Shown: positions 5,418 to 11,071 of the stretch, one piece after another
Position numbering within the stretch: the first letter of the stretch is position 1
How the letters are laid out: each line of letters opens with the position of its first letter
Source: Pseudomonadales bacterium
Lineage (GTDB): Bacteria; Pseudomonadota; Gammaproteobacteria; Pseudomonadales; Pseudohongiellaceae
Assembly: GCA_022360535.1 (NCBI GenBank)
Contig: JAKSCP010000452.1
Span: 1 to 11,071, forward strand
Direction: 5' to 3'
DNA length: 11,071 nt
Notes under the pieces: model-generated
What the model was told of the DNA's origin: nothing
What the model saw: only the letters and a program-made list of their open reading frames with translations
Database searches by the model: none
Made by a program: the position numbers and the translations under genes

Positions 5418-6914
5418 TTAGTCGCTCAACATGGCCTCAAGCTGCGCGGCGACGGTTTCCAGGATTTGTATCCTGGCAAACTTTTTGTCGTTTCCGGCAA
5501 CCAGAGTCCAGGGAGCCCGGGATGTGCTGGTGTGGGCGATCATGTCATTAACTGCTAATTTATAGGCGTCCCACTTTTCTCGATTACGCCAGTCTTCATC
5601 GGTGATCTTATGCTGTTTGCGGGGGTCTTTTTCGCGTTCTTTGAATCTCCGTAGTTGTTCATCTTTGCTAATGTGAACCCAGAATTTGCAAAGCATGATC
5701 CCATGATCAAGCAACTGTTCTTCAAAGCTATTGATCTCGGCATAGCTGCGTTGCCATTCATCTGCAGACGCGAATCCTTCGACTCGTTCTACCAGTACTC
5801 TCCCATACCAGGAGCGATCATACATAGTGAACCTGCCTGCCCGTGGAATGTGTCGCCAAAATCGCCACAAGTAGTGGTGCCCCTTCTCCTCATCGGTTGG
5901 CGCGGCGATAGGAATCACCCGGTAGAGTCTGGCATCTATGGCCGCAGTCACCCGACGTAGCGCACTGCCTTTGCCGGCGGCGTCCCAACCTTCGAACAGC
6001 AGCACCGCATTGCGTTTCATCGTATTCATGCGCCAGGCAAGGCTATGAAGTTGTTTCTGAAGCTCAGACAAGCGTTGGGAGTACTCGCTGTCGGTAAGAC
6101 TCTGCGAAAGGTCGACTCTATCGAGAACGGTTATTTTCGCTGAGTCCTGCGACTCGATGTTATCGAGAACAGAGTCAGCGGTGGGGTCAGCTTTCGCGGG
6201 CTGTTGCTCATCAGAACCAAACACAGTCTCCAGGCGCGATACAATTGTTTTTCCAGCAGCAAAGTCCCGATAGTGATAATTCGTTGCTTCAATAATATGC
6301 CAGGGTGTAGCGCCACCATCAGTCAGCCGCAAGGCGCGTTCGCAAATCTTGGCGAACTGGTCATAGTGTTTCGAAAAATCCTGTAACAGAGGTGATTTTT
6401 TGAATTTGCTGATCTTCGCATCCTGTTCCAGGCGCTCTTTCTGTTCTGGCTTAGGGAGATGGAACCATAGCTTAACTATGATGACGCCGTCAGCGGTAAG
6501 TGCTCGTTCCAGATCTCTAATTCGACCGAGCTCCTGATCCAGTTCCGCTTCGGTAATTTTACCAAAGGCCGCATCGACTATAGGGCGTGTATACCATGAG
6601 CCGAACATGATGCTGATGTTGCCGCGCATGGGCATGTCTCGCCAGAATCGCCACATACGAGGTCGATGTTTTTCTTCTTCGCTTTCCTCCCAATAAGCAC
6701 AGGTTTGTACGTCTCGAGTGTCAAACCACTTATTCAGTCTATCGACGATCTCACCCTTACCAGCGCCTTCAACACCAGAAACAATAACGATAAGTGAATG
6801 CTTAGAGCGTCTGAGCTTCTGCTGCAGGCTAAGCAGGCTATGGTGGAGTTCAGGTTCGGCGGCGTTAAACTCCGATTTTGATAGTTTGCGTCCAACCTCT
6901 GCGGCTTCGAACAT
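5418..6914 (-). CDS. pap: Polyphosphate:AMP phosphotransferase, two-domain PPK2
   Basis: A 498-residue cytoplasmic enzyme of the tandem PPK2 type, which transfers phosphate from polyphosphate to AMP to make ADP. It is full length for the family. The N-terminal PPK2 domain (about 1-235) keeps a Walker A-like GVEGAGKGE (47-55), but the lid motif reads FGSWYTR (104-110) where active domains have DRSWYxR. The C-terminal domain (about 270-498) has both: GWDAAGKGS (309-317) and DRSWYGR (366-372), plus YLWRFWRHIP (348-357), so it should carry catalysis. A short Asp/Ser-rich linker joins the domains. The ATG at 6912-6914 has only a distant GAGG 11 bases upstream. Both ends are insulated: a strong terminator upstream ends the neighbouring FAH-family transcript, and a terminator lies downstream. 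A FNR-like box lies 57 bases upstream of the start codon, so control by a CRP/FNR-family regulator is possible. Confidence 0.95.
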   Translation of the reverse strand: MFEAAEVGRKLSKSEFNAAEPELHHSLLSLQQKLRRSKHSLIVIVSGVEGAGKGEIVDRLNKWFDTRDVQTCAYWEESEEEKHRPRMWRFWRDMPMRGNISIMFGSWYTRPIVDAAFGKITEAELDQELGRIRDLERALTADGVIIVKLWFHLPKPEQKERLEQDAKISKFKKSPLLQDFSKHYDQFAKICERALRLTDGGATPWHIIEATNYHYRDFAAGKTIVSRLETVFGSDEQQPAKADPTADSVLDNIESQDSAKITVLDRVDLSQSLTDSEYSQRLSELQKQLHSLAWRMNTMKRNAVLLFEGWDAAGKGSALRRVTAAIDARLYRVIPIAAPTDEEKGHHYLWRFWRHIPRAGRFTMYDRSWYGRVLVERVEGFASADEWQRSYAEINSFEEQLLDHGIMLCKFWVHISKDEQLRRFKEREKDPRKQHKITDEDWRNREKWDAYKLAVNDMIAHTSTSRAPWTLVAGNDKKFARIQILETVAAQLEAMLSD

Positions 6915-6970
6915 AGTGATTATGGCCTCGCTGATTTGAATCTAAGCTATCAAAGCCTATCAGGATCGCG

Positions 6971-6984
6971 TTGACGTGTATCAA
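6971..6984. promoter_or_regulatory. FNR/Anr-like box upstream of the polyphosphate:AMP phosphotransferase gene
   Basis: TTGAC-GTGT-ATCAA matches nine of the ten specified positions of the FNR/Anr consensus TTGAT-N4-ATCAA. On the minus strand a -10-like TAGCTT follows 21 bases later (6949-6944), almost the same geometry as at 2027-2068, which has a 22-base gap and TAGCAT. Initiation near 6937 would centre the box at about -40.5. Such a match is not rare by chance in 11 kb, so the placement in a short promoter region carries most of the weight. Confidence 0.4.
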
Positions 6985-7018
6985 GCCCGGCACGGTCATG
7001 GGGTCGTTCTTCCAGGAC

Positions 7019-7056
7019 AAAAAAATGCCCCCGAAGACTCTGTCTTTGGGGGCATT
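7019..7056 (-). terminator. Strong rho-independent terminator of the second FAH-family gene
   Basis: On the minus strand AATGCCCCC and GGGGGCATT form a 9-bp stem, and the loop can extend it by five further pairs (AAGAC/GTCTT) past one mismatch. The stem is followed directly by a run of T that continues to seven bases (some within the stem end). It lies about 47 bases after the stop codon and should stop read-through into the polyphosphate:AMP phosphotransferase gene. Confidence 0.92.
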
Positions 7057-7103
7057 GTTCGCTGTGACCTCATTCGATAGGAGGTCGACGTTTCAGTGTG
7101 CTG

Positions 7104-8267
7104 CTAACGATCTCGATAAGAGGCGGTTGGCGGCAACTGTGATCCACTCAGATCGTCGGGAATCTCACGCTCGGCCACGACTCGATGAGTCAGGGTTCCA
7201 ATTCCTTCAATTCTGGCGCTAATAGTCTCGCCATCAATGAGATAACCAGAACCTGTGGCGCGCTCAACACGACCGGCACCGGTTCCTCCAGAGGTGCCAC
7301 TCTGCAGCACATCACCTGGAAAGACAGTGATCAATGAAGTGGCATATTCGATCAGCTCTGGAATATTGTGAATCATGTCACCGGCACGCGCTTCCTGCAC
7401 AGTGACACCATCAACTACAGTTATCTGATGCAGGCGTTCCATCGGGTCGCCATAGAACTCTTTGGGAACGATCCAAGGGCCATGGGGGGCGAACGTGTCG
7501 TGGCCTTTGCCAACGAACCAGTCCGAACGTACTCCGTAACCACCGGGAGGACGACCGCCGCGGTCAGAAACATCCATGGCTACCATATATCCAAATACAT
7601 GGTCATAGGCGCGGGTTGCGGAAACGTATTTGCCTGCCTTGCCAAACACGATAGCCATTTCAACTTCATATTCAATTTCATCGCGACCATAAGGCATGAT
7701 GATGTCTTCGCCATCGCCGATAACGGCGCCGCGAGTTGGCTTCAGAAAGAGATAAGGGACGCCGCGATTAATCTGGCGTTCCCGTGTACGCGCTGCAAGT
7801 TCATCTGCATTACATCCCTCACAAGCGTGGGTGTAAAAATTCACTGCGGCGTTCATGATCTTGCTGGGGTATTGCACCGGCGCCATGATGTCCACTTGAT
7901 CAACAGGATGCACATAGTCTGCATTGCTGTTATCAAGCAGGCCTTCTGCTGCCATCCAATTTACCACTTCGTAGATGCGAAACTTGAGGCCGTATTCGTA
8001 GTTCTCAATGAGTCCAAGCATGTCCTCTGGCATATCCATCTTGCTGTATTGCCAATTGACTTCCATGGCCCGATTGGCAGCTTCCAACTCAACGATCAGT
8101 GAATCGTCGCGCAGGACCAGGCCAACGGTTGGCACATCATCAATAGCGAAAGTTCCTACCTTGAATGGCTCGACTGACTCAGCAGCTTGAGCTGAAACGT
8201 CGCTTGGACTGGCTATGAAAACCAGTGCAACGACAAGTGTTAGGGAGGATAGGGTTTTTCTTATCAT
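7104..8267 (-). CDS. Exported FAH-family protein with a C-x-x-C at its active site
   Basis: A 387-residue FAH-fold protein. A signal peptide (MIRKTLSSLTLVVALVFIA..VSA, cut before QAAES) leads to a long N-terminal domain (about 27-130), then the catalytic domain. Active-site features: His147 and Glu150 in NFYTHACEGCN, Lys176 in FLKPTRGAV, metal ligands Glu201, Glu203 and Asp232 (YEVEM, AMDVSDR), and GKGHDTFAPHGPWIV (253-267). The only two cysteines of the protein are Cys149 and Cys152, flanking Glu150. The usual TGTPAGVG loop reads SGTSGGTGAG (323-332). It is about 80 residues longer than the FAH-family protein at 4406-5326 and too divergent to be a recent copy. GGGAG lies seven bases before the ATG. 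A very strong terminator follows, making it likely a single-gene transcript. Substrate unknown; hydrolysis, decarboxylation or isomerisation of a 2-oxo acid are the family options. Confidence 0.9.
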   Translation of the reverse strand: MIRKTLSSLTLVVALVFIASPSDVSAQAAESVEPFKVGTFAIDDVPTVGLVLRDDSLIVELEAANRAMEVNWQYSKMDMPEDMLGLIENYEYGLKFRIYEVVNWMAAEGLLDNSNADYVHPVDQVDIMAPVQYPSKIMNAAVNFYTHACEGCNADELAARTRERQINRGVPYLFLKPTRGAVIGDGEDIIMPYGRDEIEYEVEMAIVFGKAGKYVSATRAYDHVFGYMVAMDVSDRGGRPPGGYGVRSDWFVGKGHDTFAPHGPWIVPKEFYGDPMERLHQITVVDGVTVQEARAGDMIHNIPELIEYATSLITVFPGDVLQSGTSGGTGAGRVERATGSGYLIDGETISARIEGIGTLTHRVVAEREIPDDLSGSQLPPTASYRDR

Positions 8268-8462
8268 GTCTTACTCCCGTGCTAGGCACTAACTGGACAA
8301 ATAGGGCGTATAAGAGGTGCTAACGGTATCTCTCTGGCGAGAACTTGTCCAGATTTTAAGAGCCAAGGCGAGGTACAAGCCCCATAAAACGATGGGCTAT
8401 ACAGAGATCGAAAATCGATGTAGGTCAGGGTGCAGAGTGGCTGGTTTCGGCCGCTTTAGAGC
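8268..8462. other. Intergenic region with a long inverted repeat, likely leader of the exported FAH-family gene
   Basis: About 195 bases between two minus-strand genes. CTGGACAA (8293-8300) and TTGTCCAG (8345-8352) are perfectly complementary across 44 bases and could close a structured leader just upstream of the FAH-family start. A second imperfect hairpin (AGCCCCAT/ATGGGCT, one bulged C) lies around 8378-8399, and ATCGA/TCGAT at 8407-8419. None is followed by a T tract, so I see no clear terminator for the metallo-hydrolase gene, and no convincing promoter. Confidence 0.4.
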
Positions 8463-9401
8463 TCAGATGTCCAGGAACGCCAGCGCACCAGGCAGGCCCT
8501 CAGAGGCAGGTATATCAATGGGTTTACCCTCAGTAGCCAGGTGAAATTCTGGCTCGTGCGCTACCTGACCAGCAGCATTTTGCTCCAATGCCTGATGGAA
8601 GGCCTGCTCCAATGCATCGTCACTTCGCGTTGGCTCATGATGGGTAAAGAAACAGTGTTTGACACCAGCTTCTCTGGCTACTGCGATAGAGGTATCGAAA
8701 GTACCGTGACCCCAACCCACTTTGCTTGGGTATTCAGCACGGGTGTAAGACGTATCAATAACCAGGGCATCCACGCCACGAATGAAGTCCACAATTTGCA
8801 GGCGGCGAGCTTCGATCTCTTGCGCAAACTCGTCATAGTCTTCGTCTTCAGGCTCGAAAATATTGGTGGGCCATTCGTGATCTCCGGTGAAAAAGACTGA
8901 CTTGCCATTACAGGACACTTTGTAGCCGTAATCCATGGCCGGGTGATTCATCAAGATGTTTTCAACACTGACCGAACCGATTTCAACACGGTGTTGATCC
9001 GGCAGATCGACGTAGTCTATTTCCGCATTTAACTCGGCCTCGCGAATAGGGAAGTAGGCGTATTCCATCTGGCGGTTGAGCACGTCCTGAATTCCTCGCT
9101 GGGAGACAGGGTCTCCTGCACCATAGATTGTGACTTTGTTGCCTGGGATAAAAAGTGGGGTAAAAAACGGTAAGCCTTGGATGTGGTCCCAATGGGTGTG
9201 TGAAATAAATATGTGGCATCTGACCGGCAACTCTTTTAACAAATCTTGTGCCAGGGGGAAGATACCTGTGCCCGCATCCAGAATAACTATTTCTCCCTCG
9301 TCACCGCGGATTTCGATACAGGTGGTGTTGCCTCCATAACGCACGGTGGAAGGGCCTGGTGATGCGATGGAACCTCTGACGCCTCGAAATGTAAGTTGCA
9401 T
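8463..9401 (-). CDS. Metallo-beta-lactamase-fold hydrolase (PhnP/phosphodiesterase-like)
   Basis: A 312-residue cytoplasmic protein of the metallo-beta-lactamase superfamily (compare PF12706). It begins with the typical FRGVRGSIASPGPSTVRYGG (residues 5-24) and ILDAGTGI (40-47). The metal-binding series is complete: HTHWDH at 68-73, His153 in NHPAMDYGY, Asp174 in FTGDHE, and His254 in FTHHEP. Two metal ions, usually zinc, are expected. Relatives hydrolyse phosphodiester bonds such as cyclic nucleotides or 1,2-cyclic phosphates, and some are fused or linked to signalling proteins; the substrate here is unknown. An acidic insertion (EPEDEDYDEF, 183-192) follows the Asp174 motif. AAAGG lies nine bases before the ATG. 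It starts 23 bases after the HDOD gene stop, so the two are almost surely one operon, which suggests a signalling role. Confidence 0.9.
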   Translation of the reverse strand: MQLTFRGVRGSIASPGPSTVRYGGNTTCIEIRGDEGEIVILDAGTGIFPLAQDLLKELPVRCHIFISHTHWDHIQGLPFFTPLFIPGNKVTIYGAGDPVSQRGIQDVLNRQMEYAYFPIREAELNAEIDYVDLPDQHRVEIGSVSVENILMNHPAMDYGYKVSCNGKSVFFTGDHEWPTNIFEPEDEDYDEFAQEIEARRLQIVDFIRGVDALVIDTSYTRAEYPSKVGWGHGTFDTSIAVAREAGVKHCFFTHHEPTRSDDALEQAFHQALEQNAAGQVAHEPEFHLATEGKPIDIPASEGLPGALAFLDI

Positions 9402-9424
9402 GAGCTGTTACCTTTTACTGAGAG

Positions 9425-10273
9425 TTAAACTGAAGCGAACGACCGGGTCTTTTCTAGTTGTTCATCGATGTTTTCAATTTGTGCTAATAAATCATCGGCA
9501 TTGCATCCAAACCGACTGGCAACTTGAGCTGGTAAGTCAGTCACCTGTGGATTGCCACTATTTCCGAAAGCGATTTTTTTGGTCAATATATTTGCAGCAA
9601 CCACACAATCTCGCATCGGACAATCCTGATCTTCGGTTCGCAGTTCATGATGCTCGCCGATGCTGTTGATAAGCGCTGCGGGAAGCTGCCACTTGCTTGC
9701 CAGCATGGCGCCGAAATCTGCGTGGGTTGAGCCAAAAATTTCCTGTTCCGCCACACAGAGATCGATATCTTCATTGGCGGCCTTGTTCAACGCTTGTTCC
9801 ATCTCCTCCGGCATGGATTGCACCATTACAACCTTGCCAAAATCGTGCAGCAATCCGGCAACGAAATAGTCGGTAGATTCCTTGGCGGGAATTCCAATAC
9901 GGTGGCTTAAAATTCGGGACAGTGTTGCTGTCCCAAGTGAATGCAAAAGAAACTCCTGGCTATCGAAACCCTCGATTGAGTTTCTCGGCAGCATGCCCAC
10001 GGCGGCGATGGTGATGGCCAGGTTCTTGACCGTATTGATACCCAGCATCACAACCCCTTGCTTGATCGAAACGACTTCCTGCCGCAATCCGAAATAGGCT
10101 GAGTTCACCAGCTTCAGAATCTTCATCGTCATCACCGGGTCATGGTCAATTACCGCCACGATATCTCTCGGTGAACAATTGATATCCGCGGTCAAATCCA
10201 GCACCCGCATTACACTGTTGGAAAATGCGGGCATGGCGTCAACCATGTCGTCGATTTTTTCCTGAGGAACCAT
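9425..10273 (-). CDS. HDOD-domain signalling protein
   Basis: A 282-residue protein built almost entirely of one HDOD domain (PF08668), a helical relative of HD phosphohydrolases used in bacterial signalling. The open frame extends 20 codons upstream to a TTG, but the ATG at 10271-10273 is preferred: it has AAAGGG about nine bases upstream and the domain begins at once (DDMVDAMPAFSNSVMRVLDL). Landmarks are VIDHDPVMTMKILKLVNSAYFG (41-62), LLHDFGK (141-147), STHADFGAMLA (182-192) and IGEHHE (205-210). It keeps the HD pair at 143-144 and several other conserved histidines, although HDOD proteins are generally thought not to be catalytic. No sensor or receiver domain is attached. The metallo-hydrolase gene follows after 23 bases. 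Its partner signal is unknown. Confidence 0.92.
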   Translation of the reverse strand: MVPQEKIDDMVDAMPAFSNSVMRVLDLTADINCSPRDIVAVIDHDPVMTMKILKLVNSAYFGLRQEVVSIKQGVVMLGINTVKNLAITIAAVGMLPRNSIEGFDSQEFLLHSLGTATLSRILSHRIGIPAKESTDYFVAGLLHDFGKVVMVQSMPEEMEQALNKAANEDIDLCVAEQEIFGSTHADFGAMLASKWQLPAALINSIGEHHELRTEDQDCPMRDCVVAANILTKKIAFGNSGNPQVTDLPAQVASRFGCNADDLLAQIENIDEQLEKTRSFASV

Positions 10274-10484
10274 AGCCCTGACCCTTTTACTTCCTGTGGG
10301 GAGCGTATGACATGTAAACGACAGAATCGCCAATGGTCTGAACGTTAATTTCTGCCGAATTGTAAGAAATCGCCTGGCCTGGAATGGACAAAGTAGCTGG
10401 GCAAGGCTAGGGTTGGGCTATTGAGGTCTGGGCTACCGCTGCTTACTGGCCCACTTCCAGAGAAGACTTTAGAAGGAAACAACC
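10274..10484. other. Divergent promoter region between the HDOD and S10 genes
   Basis: About 210 bases separate the two divergent starts, and transcription of both must begin here. The only -35-like match on the plus strand is TGGACA (10385-10390), with TAGGGT 17 bases on, which is poor. TGGGCTA is repeated at 10414-10420 and 10429-10435. I see no gene, palindrome or riboswitch-like structure worth naming. Confidence 0.4.
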
Positions 10485-11071
10485 ATGTTGGAGAAGAAGT
10501 TGAGAGGCATCCTGCTAATCGCCTTGATGGGTTTTACTTATGTCGCCACTGCGGATGAGCACGAGGAAACTGCAGTTGAAATTCCAGAACCAATGCGATT
10601 TGTGACCGCGCATTCGAGCGAGTTCAATGATGAGCGAATCGACTATGAGGCAATCGCGGGGGAAACTTATATTAAAGATCTGGAGGGTGAACCCAAAGCC
10701 ACGATCTTTACTTTTGCCTATCTAAAAACCAATCTCGAGGAAGGTGAAGTCCGTCCGGTGACTTTCGTCTGGAATGGCGGGCCTGGTTCGTCTTCTACCT
10801 GGTTGCATATGGGTAGTTACGGGCCAAAAAGAATAGTCGTGCCATCCGACGGAGAGCATGCAGGCTTACCGCCTTATCCTATCGTCGATGCTCCAGAGAC
10901 TATTCTCGATGTGACCGACCTTGTTTTCATCGACCCAGTTGGCACTGGGTTTTCCCGAGCGCTTGGTGAATATGAAGGGAAAGACTTCTGGGGCTTGAAT
11001 GAAGATGCAGACTCAATGGCCTTATTCATTCAAACCTGGATCAACGAACAAAACCGCTGGAACTCGCCAAA
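10485..11071 (+). CDS. Exported S10 serine carboxypeptidase-like protein (3' end outside the window)
   Basis: The first 195 residues of an exported protein. ATG at 10485 has AAGGA seven bases upstream and begins a signal peptide (MLEKKLRGILLIALMGFTYV, cut after ATA). The mature protein matches peptidase family S10 (PF00450): PVTFVWNGGPGSSSTWLH (91-108) contains the NGGPGSSS oxyanion-hole motif, and DLVFIDPVGTGFSRAL (145-160) is the next conserved block. ENEDA-type acidic residues follow (LNEDADSMALFI). The catalytic Ser (GESYxG), Asp and His lie beyond the window edge, so activity cannot be checked. The family removes C-terminal amino acids at acidic pH; bacterial members are usually periplasmic or secreted and their substrates mostly unknown. 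It is divergent from the HDOD gene and probably starts its own unit. Confidence 0.92.
   Translation, partial: MLEKKLRGILLIALMGFTYVATADEHEETAVEIPEPMRFVTAHSSEFNDERIDYEAIAGETYIKDLEGEPKATIFTFAYLKTNLEEGEVRPVTFVWNGGPGSSSTWLHMGSYGPKRIVVPSDGEHAGLPPYPIVDAPETILDVTDLVFIDPVGTGFSRALGEYEGKDFWGLNEDADSMALFIQTWINEQNRWNSP

Noticed and set aside
1925..6950. A shared 13-base word, GAATCTAAGCTAT, at 1925-1937 and 6938-6950, both upstream of minus-strand genes
   Set aside because: About one repeat of this length is expected by chance in a window of this size, and the copies sit at different distances from the start codons.
7368..8102. A 244-codon open frame on the plus strand opposite the second exported FAH gene
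   Set aside because: It lies wholly antisense to a gene with intact catalytic motifs and a signal peptide; its translation shows no recognisable domain and it has no good ribosome-binding site.
4406..8267. The two FAH-family genes as a recent tandem duplication
   Set aside because: They differ by about 80 residues in length, in the N-terminal domain and in key loops (TGTPAGVG versus SGTSGGTGAG); similarity is limited to family motifs.
8317..8544. A 75-codon plus-strand open frame starting in the intergenic region
   Set aside because: It runs into the 3' end of the metallo-hydrolase gene on the opposite strand, has no ribosome-binding site, and its translation looks non-protein-like.
10274..10333. 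A 20-residue N-terminal extension of the HDOD protein from a TTG
   Set aside because: The ATG at 10271-10273 has a better ribosome-binding site and starts right before the domain; the extension is not domain-like.
1..11071. Mobile elements, CRISPR arrays, tRNA or rRNA genes, defence or toxin-antitoxin loci
   Set aside because: No transposase, integrase, regular spaced repeats, cloverleaf or known defence-gene motif was seen on either strand.

Overview
The window reads as chromosomal DNA of a free-living, probably marine or aquatic, gammaproteobacterium. The grounds are Gram-negative envelope genes (an outer-membrane beta-barrel, many exported proteins) and a gene mix of SapC-family protein, two-domain PPK2, HDOD protein and S10 peptidase that I associate with such lineages. 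I see no phage, IS, integron, tRNA, rRNA or CRISPR. The lineage is inferred from gene content, not from a marker gene. Twelve protein genes are supported. Two run off the window ends, and three of the complete ones need a start moved inward because of Shine-Dalgarno placement.

Layout: (1) 1-1869, minus strand: a SapC-family protein, a small exported acidic protein with two cysteines, and the start of a 2-oxoglutarate/Fe(II) prolyl-hydroxylase-like enzyme, spaced like one transcription unit. (2) 1870-2171: a divergent regulatory region with a perfect TTGAC-N4-GTCAA palindrome. (3) 2172-3402, plus strand: a small coiled-coil protein, then an exported outer-membrane beta-barrel protein closed by a strong terminator. 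(4) 3401-8267, minus strand: an exported FAH-family enzyme with its own terminator, then a two-domain polyphosphate:AMP phosphotransferase, then a second exported FAH-family enzyme, then a SAM methyltransferase (this is transcription order from 8267 for the outer members; each intergenic gap is described in the entries). (5) 8463-10273, minus strand: an HDOD-domain protein followed 23 bases later by a metallo-beta-lactamase-fold hydrolase. (6) From 10485, plus strand: the start of an exported S10-type serine carboxypeptidase-like protein.

Much of the content faces the periplasm or outer membrane: at least five products carry signal peptides. The most unusual feature is the pair of fumarylacetoacetate-hydrolase (FAH) fold enzymes, normally cytoplasmic, that both carry N-terminal signal peptides and sit on either side of the polyphosphate kinase gene. 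One of them has only two cysteines, arranged C-x-x-C around its catalytic glutamate. The second notable feature is a pair of CRP/FNR-type palindromes with the core TTGA-N6-TCAA. They are the only two I found in the window and both are intergenic. They lie at activator-like distances from -10-like elements ahead of the coiled-coil gene and the polyphosphate:AMP phosphotransferase gene. No complete novel multi-gene system can be claimed from this window alone.
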